Shown one piece after another: positions 1 to 7,957 of a stretch of DNA of 64,000 nucleotides. Numbering within the stretch: position 1 is the stretch's first letter; each line of letters opens with the position of its first letter. Made by a program: the position numbers and the translations under genes. Source of the stretch: Pseudodonghicola xiamenensis DSM 18339 (GTDB lineage Bacteria > Pseudomonadota > Alphaproteobacteria > Rhodobacterales > Rhodobacteraceae); assembly GCF_000429365.1 (NCBI RefSeq), contig NZ_AUBS01000018.1:1-64000 (forward strand), read 5' to 3'. The notes beneath the pieces are model-generated. The model saw only the letters and a program-made list of their open reading frames with translations. It ran no database searches and was not told the origin of the DNA.

Positions 1-225
1 AACCGCATCCTACTGGAGAACTACTTCCTGCCCGGCGACCTCGAGGCCCAGATCGAGGCCTTCGTCGAGCACTACAATCACCAGCGCTACCACGAGAGCC
101 TGGCCAACGTGACCCCTGCCGACGCCTACTTCGGAAGGGCGCCGGGCATCATCAAACAGCGCGAAAGGATCAAGCGACAGACCATCGAATATCGGCGCTT
201 GCAGCACCGCAAGCTCGCCGCCTAA
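1..225 (+). CDS. IS3-family transposase, C-terminal part (cut by window edge)
   Basis: The reading frame is open from base 1 to the TAA at 223-225 and encodes the last 74 residues of an integrase-type (DDE) transposase. Residues 21-45 carry the typical end of the catalytic core, where the pattern EHYNHQRYHESL lies around the third acidic residue, followed by a basic tail (KQRERIKRQTIEYRRLQHRK) characteristic of IS3-family OrfB proteins. The 5' part and any OrfA lie outside the window, so activity cannot be judged. It sits directly against a truncated cupin gene, which indicates that the element inserted into it. Confidence 0.85.
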   Translation, partial: NRILLENYFLPGDLEAQIEAFVEHYNHQRYHESLANVTPADAYFGRAPGIIKQRERIKRQTIEYRRLQHRKLAA

Positions 226-300
226 CATCAATCCCCAGACGAAGCCCGCACTCCGCTAATCTACGCCGCGAAGTGTGCCAAATGTTCTGACGACGGACAC
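1..300 (+). mobile_element. Right end of an IS3-family insertion sequence
   Basis: Downstream of the transposase stop there are about 75 bases before the sequence becomes recognisable as cupin coding sequence read on the minus strand. The cupin similarity stops abruptly at about 297-302, beside GACGGACA. I infer the IS terminus there; the other end, its inverted repeat and any target duplication are outside the window. Confidence 0.55.
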
Positions 301-536
301 TCTGTAATCTCGACGATTCCTTCCAGGATGTGGCAGAATTCGAAAACTTCGCCCTTGATCGACTTGTTGGTGCCCTCGGTCCCCGAGAAGACACCGGTGC
401 GCACCTTACCGTCTTTCGCGGTATCCAGATCCCAAGCCTTGCAGACCGGCGTACCGGCAATCAGGCGATCGGGAGCGACCGGGACGGAACGTGGCTCGAA
501 TTCGGGCGCGGTCACAACGGGAACGAATAGATTCAT
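301..536 (-). pseudogene. Cupin-fold protein (DUF861/Cupin_3 type), 3' truncated by an IS
   Basis: Starting from ATG at 536 on the minus strand, about 78 codons match the N-terminal two thirds of the intact cupin encoded at 10167-10535: both share a TKSIKGE-FEFCHIL segment and the same upstream W-D-A-KVRTG layout. After the equivalent of residue 78 the similarity ends, and the frame runs through IS sequence to a stop at 261. The second half of the beta barrel, including the GDSF/KPG-W strand, is missing, so the product cannot form a complete cupin. The intact paralogue lies in a neighbouring oxidase/HAD cluster, which suggests this was once a similar cluster. Role of the intact family: small-molecule binding or ureidoglycine-aminohydrolase-like chemistry; substrate unknown. 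Confidence 0.75.
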
Positions 537-819
537 GGCACTAGCCTCTTTCAGAAGGGAGGTCTTCAGTTTAGTGGAGTGATCCTGCCCAAGCGTGCCG
601 AATTTCGCGGTCGCTCCGAACCCTATGCTGTTTCGTCCGGGCCAGGCCAAATTTGATGCGCCGCCTTCGGAAAATTCGATGCCGTAGTGCGCGTCAATTC
701 CGCGATAACATGGCAAGACGGATGCGGTGCGGGCAGGCATCGGCTCGTCCTTCGGGATCATCGCCATGCAGGCGCCGGTGCGGGGTCCGCAAGGCAGTGG
801 AGGGACTGCGGTCCCACGG

Positions 820-1576
820 CAGAAAAAAACGCCTATGGCGCCTGCCGCCATGTCGGGGTGCTGTCCGCGCTGCTGGCGGAAAAGGGGTTTCATGGCCATC
901 AGAGCGTCCTGGATGGGCCTTTTGGCTTTTGGATCATGGCCGGCTCGGACCGCCCGGGCCCGAGGGCTATGCCGGACTGGGCGAAGACAGGCTGGTGACG
1001 CGGGTCGAGTTCAAGCCCTATGCATGCTGCCAGTGGTCCCATACCATAATCGAGGCTCTGTCACGGCTCGCCAAAGGGTTGGTGCCCGGCGATGTCGCCG
1101 AGGTCGATGTGTATGGGATTCTGGAGTTCTATCGCGGTCTGGGCGGTGGTATGCTCGACAACATCGACGATGCGCAGTTCAATGCCCCCTATCTGGCAGC
1201 GCTGCAGCTTCTTGGCCGCTCGTCTGAATTCGGCATGTCAGAGCCGGACCTAGCAGATAGCGCGGTGGCAAAGATGACCGAACGGGTGCGCCTGCATCAC
1301 GATCCCGCCTATGACGTCGCGCAGGATGCCACCATGGCAATGCCGGTGCGGGTGGAGATCGCCACCACTGGCGGCGAGCTGCGCACCCTGTTCATCGAAG
1401 AGCCGCCCACGTCGGTCCAGCGCAGTGGATTCGGCCAGAATCAGATCTGCGCGAAGTTTCGGCGCGTCTGCGATCCGGTTCTGGGCGCCGAACGGTCGGA
1501 ACGGGCGCTGTCCATGTTGTTGGATATCGAGCATGCCGATTTCGCGACGCTCATGCAGCTCTTTGCGATCGCCTGA
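820..1576 (+). pseudogene. MmgE/PrpD-family protein remnant, N-terminally deleted and frameshifted
   Basis: Two frames together give the C-terminal half of an MmgE/PrpD (2-methylcitrate dehydratase-like) protein. The segment at about 838-945 reads CRHVGVLSALLAEKGFHG then SVLDGPFGFW in one frame. From about 960 the family continues in another frame as LVTRVEFKPYACCQWSHT, running to a stop at 1576. A single frameshift therefore lies between about 945 and 965. The N-terminal domain (normally about 250 residues) is absent. The bases 537-819 upstream hold no recognisable gene on either strand. The family includes dehydratases and cis-aconitate decarboxylase-like enzymes; this copy should be inactive. 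Confidence 0.7.
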
Positions 1577-1597
1577 GCCCAATACGGGTTGGCGCGG

Positions 1598-2917
1598 TCA
1601 GACGCCGCGCCGGTCCCATTTGTCGAGCATCCCATAATAGAGCACAGCCAGGGGATAGAACCAGGCGCGCCCATGGAAAAAAGGCCGCGTTTCGAAATTC
1701 AGATCCGAATAAATCGTGTCGCCCTCGGCGCTGCCCATCATCTTGTGTGCGACGCGGCTGCCAAGCCAACTGGCCCGTGCCACGCCGGTTCCGTTGTACG
1801 CGCCCGAAAAGTAGAGGCCGTCGAATTGTTTGACATGGGGAAACCCATCGAACGTAAAGCCCAACTGCCCGTGCCAATAGTGGCTGATCTTGGTCTGCGC
1901 GAGTTCCGGAAAGATCTGGACCAGCAGGCTGCGGATATAGCGGGCATTGGCCACGTTGCTTTCGTGGCGTCCGCTCATATTCAGCACCCGCCCGCCGAGG
2001 ATCATCCGAGTTCCGTCGGGCGAAGGGCGGTAATAGGTTACGACGCGCTGGCTTCCGGCAAGGAGTTGCTGCTTGGGCATCAGCCGCGCCATTAGGTCGG
2101 GCGGCAGCGGTTCGGTGGCGACAAGGCCGCTGCCGACCGGGATGATCCGCCGCTTCAGATAGGGCGATACGGTGGCACTGTAGCCATTGGTGGCCAGCAG
2201 AACCTGCTTGGCCGTCACGTCGCGTCCCGCCACCCGAAAGCGCAAGCCGCCGTTGTCTGGTCGGATGTCTGATACCTTGGCGCCGCTGTGAATCCGGACG
2301 CCATGCCGGGTCGCAGCTCGGGCCAGTTCCAGAGCATATTTCGCAGGCTGGATGCCAGCATAGCCCGGCATCGAAATGCCGCCATGATACAGGTCGGTTT
2401 TCACCTCGGCATGCTGTTCTGACCGTGGCACCATGTAGGCATCGCAGGGCATGACCTTGGTGATGCGGTCGATCATCCGGCCCAGCTTGTCATATATCCG
2501 CGGCGCCATCGCGCCCTTGAAGTAGCCGAGGACTTTCAGGTCACAATCCAATCCTTCAGTAGCGACGACATCCTTGACGTACTGCAATGATTGAAAGCTC
2601 TCCTCGACAACGCGACGCGCGACGTCCGGTCCATAGGCCATGGCCGTATCGAAGAAGGCCCAGCCCGGTCCAAGAAAGCCGCCGTTGCGGGACGACGCCC
2701 CCCAGCCCGGTGCTTCTGCGTCGTAAAGCGTCACCTGCTTGCCTGCACGCGCAAGGACCAGCGCCGCATTCAGCCCGGTAAAGCCGCCACCGACGACCGC
2801 GACTTCGGTGGTCGCAGCGATTTCGTCGGCGGTGGATGCCTCGGGTCTTGAGCCTTCCCACCAGTAGGGCGTGTCGACGGCATTATCGGTGCAGAATTCG
2901 GCTTTGAGACGAGGCAT
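1598..2917 (-). CDS. FAD-dependent amine/D-amino-acid oxidase (DAO family, PuuB/OrdL-like)
   Basis: The 439-residue product has the DAO-fold Rossmann motif GGGFTG at residues 43-48, followed by YDAEAPGWGASSRNGG, the FAD-contacting stretch typical of gamma-glutamylputrescine oxidase and related glycine/D-amino-acid oxidases. Residues 1-35 form the PYWWEGS-type N-terminal extension also common in that group, and the C-terminal YFSGAYNGTGV segment is the second FAD-binding region. No signal peptide is evident, so it should be cytoplasmic. Such enzymes oxidise a primary or secondary amine to an imine, releasing aldehyde or keto acid. The gene is divergent from a YheO/DauR-type regulator at 3107, which probably controls it. 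Substrate not determinable from sequence alone. Confidence 0.85.
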   Translation of the reverse strand: MPRLKAEFCTDNAVDTPYWWEGSRPEASTADEIAATTEVAVVGGGFTGLNAALVLARAGKQVTLYDAEAPGWGASSRNGGFLGPGWAFFDTAMAYGPDVARRVVEESFQSLQYVKDVVATEGLDCDLKVLGYFKGAMAPRIYDKLGRMIDRITKVMPCDAYMVPRSEQHAEVKTDLYHGGISMPGYAGIQPAKYALELARAATRHGVRIHSGAKVSDIRPDNGGLRFRVAGRDVTAKQVLLATNGYSATVSPYLKRRIIPVGSGLVATEPLPPDLMARLMPKQQLLAGSQRVVTYYRPSPDGTRMILGGRVLNMSGRHESNVANARYIRSLLVQIFPELAQTKISHYWHGQLGFTFDGFPHVKQFDGLYFSGAYNGTGVARASWLGSRVAHKMMGSAEGDTIYSDLNFETRPFFHGRAWFYPLAVLYYGMLDKWDRRGV

Positions 2918-3106
2918 GTTGGGTTTTCCCAGAAGTGCGGCCGGGCTGCGCGGGCATTGTCGATATCAAGCGTAAGACAGGCGCGCCCGGTACTTCAAGA
3001 CGGTTCATCCAGAATTGGACGAAATTACCAGAACCATTCTTACGTCATCCATAGTTTCGCGTTATGACTCGTCCATCGACGCCGGACGCAAAGGGAAATC
3101 GAGACC

Positions 3107-3742
3107 ATGGAAAACCAAGAAAATCCCCTGCTTGACCAGTTGGATCAGATCGCCCGCGGCGTGGCTGAGACGTTTGCTCCGTTTTGCGAAGTGGTTCTTC
3201 ACGATCTGACAGACCCCGATCACGCAATCGTCGCGATCTACAACAACCTTTCCCAGAGGCAGGTGGGCGACCCGGCCACCGAACTGGGGCTGAACCGGAT
3301 TGCCGACAAGGACTTTCCGCAGGTGCTGGCCGCCTATGCCAATCAGTTCCGCGATGGCCGCCGGGTCAAAAGCACGTCGATCGGCATCCGTGATGCCGGG
3401 GGAGACTATGTCGCCGCCCTGTGCATCAACGTGAACATGACACTGTTCGACAATTTGCGAAGCGCCTTTGACGAGTTCTGCCGAACCGGTCCACATCAGG
3501 CGCCCATTGAGTCGCTCAACCCTGCAAGTGCCGCCGCCTTGCGCGCGGCGATCGAGCGTTTCGCGGCACAAAGGGCCAAGACCCCCCGCTCGCTCGACCC
3601 TTCAGAGCGCAAGCTGCTGATCCGGGAATTGGAGGAGGCAGGCTTTCTGGATGTGCGGCGCGCTATCGAGACGGTCAGCGCACAGCTTGGCGTCTCGCGC
3701 TCCACGGTCTATGAGGACCGCCGCGCGGCTGACAATGCGTAG
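3107..3742 (+). CDS. YheO/DauR-type transcriptional regulator (PAS-like + HTH)
   Basis: The 211-residue product opens with a YheO-like PAS domain (about residues 10-125, with FCEVVLHDLTDPDHAIVAI and VAALCINVNMT), and ends in a helix-turn-helix of the DauR type (about 165-208: LIRELEEAGFLDVRRAIETV and LGVSRSTVYEDRR). DauR of Pseudomonas represses the D-arginine dehydrogenase operon; that relation is family knowledge, not shown here. The gene is divergent from a DAO-type oxidase, with 189 bases between the two starts, the layout expected for a regulator and its target. The start is supported by its position just upstream of the first PAS helix; a GAGACC stretch precedes the ATG and is a weak ribosome site. 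Confidence 0.85.
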   Translation: MENQENPLLDQLDQIARGVAETFAPFCEVVLHDLTDPDHAIVAIYNNLSQRQVGDPATELGLNRIADKDFPQVLAAYANQFRDGRRVKSTSIGIRDAGGDYVAALCINVNMTLFDNLRSAFDEFCRTGPHQAPIESLNPASAAALRAAIERFAAQRAKTPRSLDPSERKLLIRELEEAGFLDVRRAIETVSAQLGVSRSTVYEDRRAADNA

Positions 3743-3884
3743 CCTGCATTCCTCGCAGGGTGGCGCCCATTTCTGCCACGAAGAGTGGAAAATTCATTCA
3801 TTTATGCTGCGGACGCCAAGCCATTCCGCAAAATCCTTTTCTGCCCGCCTCTAAGCTTTGAAACAGGGCAATTGAGGAGCCAAG

Positions 3885-4061
3885 ATGGCGCGCTTCACAC
3901 CTAAATTCATCACGTTCGAGCGCTACGGAGCCCTGACCAACTACGACACGGGCATTAAGCACAAGGTCTGGGTCAACCGCGGGCACGAGCCGGCCAACCC
4001 CTTCTACGAATACATTGAAATTGCCGACACGCGTGGTCTGCCCGCGATCGTCGGACCGTAA
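3885..4061 (+). pseudogene. HAD hydrolase remnant with internal deletion (58 codons)
   Basis: This 58-codon frame, with a GAGGAG ribosome site at 3874-3879, is a head-to-tail splice of the two ends of a type-II haloacid-dehalogenase-like protein. Residues 2-20 (RFTPKFITFERYGALTNY) match the beginning of the intact HAD encoded at 9282-9947, and residues 21-58 (DTGIKHKVWVNRGHEPANP onward) match its last 38 residues. About 160 middle residues, holding the cap domain and motifs II-III, are gone. The nucleophile Asp of DxxGT is replaced by Glu (FERYGALT), so the product cannot be catalytic. It could be a clean in-frame deletion product. A translated mini-protein cannot be excluded because start, ribosome site and stop are all intact. 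Confidence 0.8.
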
Positions 4062-4116
4062 TTTCCTTGCCACGCCGCCCTGCCGGAAGGTCGGACAGCA
4101 ATCTAAGGAGACTTCC

Positions 4117-5580
4117 ATGATCAAAGCCGCCGACATTGAAACCGCCACAGCGCGCATGCATCAGTTCTTCATCAACGGCACTTGGGTTGATGCATCGAGC
4201 GATGAATGCGCCGACATCGTCAACCCGGCGACCGAGGAGGTCATCGGAGAAGTCGCGCTTGCCTCTGTCGCAGAGACGGACAAGGCGGTGGCTGCAGCGC
4301 GCGCGGCGTTTCCCGGATGGTCCACGACAAGTCCCGACGAGCGCGCAGACAAGATTGACCGGCTGCACGCGCTGATCCTAGAAAACAAGGACACACTCGC
4401 GCGGGCCATCACCGCCGAAATGGGCGCCGCGACCAGCTATGCGCAGACGGCCCAGGTGCCGCTGGCCGCAGAACATCTGCGCGTTGCGAGCGAGTTGCTG
4501 CGCAGCTATCGCTTTGTGACGCGCCGCGGCCAGGCCGCCATCGTGCGCGAGCCCATCGGCGTTTGCGCACTTATCACTCCCTGGAACTGGCCGCTGTTCC
4601 AGATCACTGCCAAGGCAGGGTCGGCCCTGGCGGCAGGCTGTACGGTCGTGTTGAAGCCGAGCGAGCTCTCGCCACTCAGCGCGGCTCTGTTTGCAGACCT
4701 GATCGCCAGGGCAGGATTTCCGGCCGGCGTGTTTAATCTGGTCAACGGGACGGGTCCGGTGGTAGGCACCCGTCTGGCCGAACATCCCGACATCGACATG
4801 GTATCGATCACCGGTTCGACCCGCGCCGGTGTCTCTGTGGCACAGTCTGCCGCACCAACGGTCAAGCGCGTCGCCCAGGAGTTGGGTGGAAAGTCGCCCA
4901 ACGTGATCCTGCCCGACGCCGATCTCTCTCGAGCCGTGCCGCCGGGTGTTGCCTCGGCGATGCGCAACGTCGGCCAGTCCTGCAGCGCACCGACCCGGAT
5001 GATCGTGCCCCGTGCACGGCTCGCGGAAGTCGAAGAGCTGGCGGTCGCGGCGGTAGCTGACTTCAAGATCGGAGATCCGACCGATGCGGTTACGACGCAT
5101 GGGCCCTCCTCGAACCGGAACCAGTATGCCCGCGTTCAAACCATGATCCAGACCGGCATCGACGAGGGCGCGAAGCTCCTCACTGGCGGACCGGGACGCC
5201 CCGAGGGTCTTGAGCGCGGCTTCTTTTCGAAGCCCACGATCTTTTCCGAGGTCACGACGGACATGGCCGTGGCGCAGGAAGAGATTTTTGGCCCGGTTCT
5301 GGTCATCATGCCATATGATGATGTGGAAGAGGCAATCACGATCGCCAATGATACCGTCTACGGCCTCGGAGCGCAGGTGCAGGGCTCGGACCTTGATTTG
5401 GTTCGCAAGACCGCCGCGCGCATCCGGGCAGGCCAAGTGCATCTGAACTATCCTGCCTGGGACCCGTATGTGCCCTTCGGCGGCTATAAACAGTCCGGCA
5501 ATGGCCGCGAATATGGGATAGAAGGGTTGGAGGAATACCTCGAGACCAAGTCCATCCTCGGCTACTTCGACGGGGAGTAA
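4117..5580 (+). CDS. NAD(P)-dependent aldehyde dehydrogenase
   Basis: The 487-residue product is full length for the ALDH superfamily. It shows the cofactor-site motif ITPWNWP (about residues 153-159), the catalytic-base motif ELGGKSPN, the nucleophile Cys289 in GQSCSAPTR, and the EEIFGPV motif in the C-terminal third. ATG 4117 is chosen because AAGGAG (4105-4110) lies 6 bases upstream and the next Met leaves out the N-terminal strand. It oxidises an aldehyde to the acid with NAD(P)+, probably the aldehyde released by a neighbouring amine oxidase (1598-2917). The gene lies between a HAD remnant and a LysR remnant, yet it is itself undamaged. Confidence 0.9.
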   Translation: MIKAADIETATARMHQFFINGTWVDASSDECADIVNPATEEVIGEVALASVAETDKAVAAARAAFPGWSTTSPDERADKIDRLHALILENKDTLARAITAEMGAATSYAQTAQVPLAAEHLRVASELLRSYRFVTRRGQAAIVREPIGVCALITPWNWPLFQITAKAGSALAAGCTVVLKPSELSPLSAALFADLIARAGFPAGVFNLVNGTGPVVGTRLAEHPDIDMVSITGSTRAGVSVAQSAAPTVKRVAQELGGKSPNVILPDADLSRAVPPGVASAMRNVGQSCSAPTRMIVPRARLAEVEELAVAAVADFKIGDPTDAVTTHGPSSNRNQYARVQTMIQTGIDEGAKLLTGGPGRPEGLERGFFSKPTIFSEVTTDMAVAQEEIFGPVLVIMPYDDVEEAITIANDTVYGLGAQVQGSDLDLVRKTAARIRAGQVHLNYPAWDPYVPFGGYKQSGNGREYGIEGLEEYLETKSILGYFDGE

Positions 5581-5728
5581 ATGCCACCGTCTTCGCATCG
5601 GCCCGAAGTCCACTATTGTTGCAACCGGCATGATTGCGGCATATTCGGGCCGATGTGGACTGAACGAACCTTGACAGCAACACGTATAACAAGTTGGTTC
5701 ATAACAACAAATTGAGGGCAGAGTTCCA

Positions 5729-6190
5729 ATGAATGCCCGTCAGATCGAGATCTTCCGCCCATCATGCGCAAGGGGTCGCTTACCGCCGCAGTGAATGCGC
5801 TGGCCGTGTTGCAACCCGCCATCAGCAAGTCGTTGCTCCATTTCGAAAGTCATTTGGGCTACGCGCTGTTCGACCGCATCTTCCGCGAGATCGAATTGCT
5901 GGACGAACTCGCGCTGAACATCACGGAACGGCGGGTTGGACTGTTGCGCATCGGCGTGACCCGGCCGCTGGCGATCCTGGTTTCGTCCTCGCTGGTGGCA
6001 GCGCCGCTGGTGCGGCCGGGCCTCGGGGGTGCGCTGGCCGACGCTTTCATGCCCTGTGACAGGAACGAGAACCTCGTGATCCATCGCTTCCGCCCGGAAA
6101 TCAGCATGAACCTTGCGATCTCGACCAATACCGACAAACCAGCTTCGCGCTTGCTGTCTGCATTCCGGCTGAACCTGCGCGACGCGATCC
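5729..6190 (+). pseudogene. LysR-family regulator remnant (frameshift plus large internal deletion)
   Basis: ATG 5729 starts MNARQIEIFR, the usual beginning of a LysR winged helix, but one base is missing near 5759-5763. The continuation IMRKGSLTAAVNAL then LQPAISKSLLHFE is in the next frame. After YALFDRI the frame jumps directly to what looks like the linker/effector domain (ERRVGLLRIGVTRPLAI) and then to the C-terminal end (MNLAISTNTDKPASRLLSAF). Roughly half of the normal 300 residues are missing. It runs straight into an IS5-type transposase remnant. Its former target was plausibly the aldehyde dehydrogenase at 4117-5580. Confidence 0.75.
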
Positions 6191-6204
6191 GGCAGTACCA
6201 CGCG

Positions 6205-6800
6205 GCTCACGACGCCACCACACAGCGTTGATGTCCGACCTGCTCGGCCAAATCCCGGCGGACGAACAGATCGGCAGCGTCACCGCCGACGGTGCCTATG
6301 ACACCCGCAAATGCCACGACGCCATCGCTGACCGCGGGGCGGATGCCGTCATTCCCCCAGGGCTCCGCCCGTTCAGGGCTGAATTGATCCACCGGATCAA
6401 TTCCAGGCCGCCCTTCACCCCCGCAAGAACGCCAAGCCGTGGAAGACCGTCACCACCGGCACGATCGCACGAAACGAAGCCCTGCGGGCATCGAAAGACC
6501 ACGGTCGTGCCCTCTGGCGACGATGGAGCGGATACCATCGCCGAAGCCGCGTCGAGACGAAACCTCTCGGGACATTTCCTTCGGAAATACCCTGCCGGTC
6601 AGTGGATGCACTGTGTGAAACTGCTTGGGCAGCGCCTCATGGCGCAGGACTTTGACCGGCAGGTCGCCGAAGTCCAAGTCCGCATCGCCGTCATGAACGG
6701 CTACACCGCGCTTGGCATCCCTGTCACAGAAGCCGTGGGATGAAACCGTCCGGGGAAAGGGAAACCTCGGGTATCACAAGCTTTGTGCATCAGAGCCGCG
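6205..6800 (+). mobile_element. IS5-family transposase remnant, interrupted by short palindromic insertions
   Basis: Three segments of one IS5-type DDE transposase can be read in the + direction: GSVTADGAYDTRKCHDAIAD (about 6275-6334, frame of 6228), then KPWKTVTTGTIARNEALRAS (about 6434-6493, frame of 6422), then KLLGQRLMAQDFDRQVAEVQ (about 6618-6677, back in the frame of 6228) to the TGA near 6741. Between these blocks lie about 62-65 and 43 extra bases. Each contains a short palindrome (6381-6403 and 6574-6588), and together they explain both frame changes. The 5' part of the transposase is missing. The stretch near 6780-6799 resembles an IS5-type right terminal repeat. Not functional. Confidence 0.7.
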
Positions 6801-6828
6801 ACGTTCTGCTCATGATGTCCAGCTACCA

Positions 6829-6953
6829 TGCTGGATTCACGAGATGAATCCAGCACGAGATTTGTGTAATAGAGCTTCTTGGCAGATTCTGTTGTCGCAT
6901 TGGGTGAAACAGCAGATTAATTCAGGCCTATCGCGCGATACTGCGCTGAATTA
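6829..6953. promoter_or_regulatory. Nested inverted repeats upstream of the GNAT gene
   Basis: Within the 240 bases between the IS5 remnant and the acetyltransferase start are two dyads. TGCTGGATTCA (6829-6839) is repeated inverted at 6845-6855 with a 5-base spacer. TAATTCAG (6918-6925) pairs with 6946-6953 around the perfect 12-bp palindrome TATCGCGCGATA (6929-6940). They may be operator sites or leftovers of mobile DNA. No promoter boxes are convincing. Confidence 0.35.
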
Positions 6954-6984
6954 CAAGTATTCGATAAGCCGGATGTTAAAGACC

Positions 6985-7887
6985 ATGTCAGATGACGATC
7001 TACAGCCCGAAGCCGCCGAGGGCTGTCTGATCCTCGACAATTACCGGGCGACAGCTCACAAGATCACTACTGCCGACCGCCATTTGTTGCACGAACTGAC
7101 AATCAGCGTGTTCTGGCCGCATCGCGACCGGGATCTCGATCTCTTCATCTCGCTCGGTCAGGGCTATGTCGCTGTCGATGAAATCGGTCGGGCGATGGGA
7201 TCGGCGATGTATTTCCCCATGGGGGACGATTTCGCCATGTTCGGGATGATGGTCACTGCACCACGATTGCAGATGCAGGGGGCCGGCCGCTGGCTTTTGA
7301 ACCGGATCATGTCCGATTGCGCCGGGCGCGACCTGCGGTTGAGCGCGACGCGCGCTGCCTATTGGCTGTATGAAGGCGCGGGCTTCGTGCCGGTGAATAC
7401 GATCTGGCAGCATCAGGGCAAGGCGCGGCGGATCCACTCCCCGGAGCCGGTCGCGGGAGTGGATGTTCGCCCGATGACCGGGGCCGATATCCCGGCCATT
7501 CTCGCGCTTGACCTGCTGGCCCTGGGGGCGGATCGCTCCGACACGCTGAAGGTGCTGATCGGCCTGTCCGAGGGGCTTGTCGCGGTTCGTGGCGATCAGG
7601 TCTTGGGCTATGCGCTGAAGCGCCCGTTCGGTCGAGGCAAGGTGATCGGGCCGGTGATCGTCGATGACGAACGGGTCGCGATGCAGCTGATCGCACCGTT
7701 CATCCAGGCTGATGTGGGCAACTTCCTGCGTGTCGATACCCCGGTGCAGAGTGATCATTTCGCGGCCTTTCTCGCCGCCGCGGGACTGGGGGCCTATGAC
7801 ACGGTGACCGAGATGCGGATCGGCCCGCAACGCCGCGCGACGGAAGGACCGCGAGTGTTCGGCATGGCATCGCATTCGCTGGGCTAA
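6985..7887 (+). CDS. GNAT N-acetyltransferase with C-terminal YitH-like domain
   Basis: The 300-residue protein has an N-terminal GNAT domain (about 30-150) whose acetyl-CoA loop is QGAGRWLLNRIM, followed by a second domain (about 155-280) with FGRGKVIGPVIVDDE, which matches the C-terminal Acetyltransf_18/YitH-type domain. The gene at 11798-12628 encodes a paralogue with the same two-domain layout (FGRGHVVGPVVA). ATG 6985 is preferred over upstream starts because the preceding codons run through AT-rich, non-coding-looking sequence; ATG 6973 is possible. It presumably acetylates an amine using acetyl-CoA, and neighbouring genes encode amine oxidases and a deacetylase. The acceptor is unknown. 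Confidence 0.8.
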   Translation: MSDDDLQPEAAEGCLILDNYRATAHKITTADRHLLHELTISVFWPHRDRDLDLFISLGQGYVAVDEIGRAMGSAMYFPMGDDFAMFGMMVTAPRLQMQGAGRWLLNRIMSDCAGRDLRLSATRAAYWLYEGAGFVPVNTIWQHQGKARRIHSPEPVAGVDVRPMTGADIPAILALDLLALGADRSDTLKVLIGLSEGLVAVRGDQVLGYALKRPFGRGKVIGPVIVDDERVAMQLIAPFIQADVGNFLRVDTPVQSDHFAAFLAAAGLGAYDTVTEMRIGPQRRATEGPRVFGMASHSLG

Positions 7888-7912
7888 ACGCCGCCGGGAT
7901 TGATGACAGCAG

Positions 7913-7936
7913 AAAGGGGCGCTTCAGCGCCCCTTT
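7913..7936. terminator. Bidirectional rho-independent terminator
   Basis: Perfect 10-bp arms, AAAGGGGCGC (7913-7922) and its complement (7927-7936), enclose a TTCA loop. The hairpin is flanked by A on one side and T on the other. It lies between the convergent ends of the GNAT gene (7887) and the FAD oxidase (7958). Confidence 0.85.
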
Positions 7937-7957
7937 TGGTCTCTGTCGCGTATCCGG

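Noticed and set aside
261..899. A 212-codon minus-strand frame as a long cupin-containing protein
   Set aside because: Only codons from the ATG at 536 match a cupin; the upstream part matches nothing and the end reads into IS sequence.
653..1576. A single 307-codon open frame as an intact gene
   Set aside because: Its first 100 codons are arginine-rich shadow sequence; family similarity enters from another frame at about 838-945, so it is a frameshifted MmgE/PrpD remnant.
5764..6231. A small intact LysR-like regulator of 155 residues
   Set aside because: It lacks the first helix because of a one-base loss and skips about half of the effector domain.
1..6800. Composite transposon bounded by the IS3 and IS5 remnants
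   Set aside because: The two elements are of different families and both are incomplete, so they cannot form matched ends.
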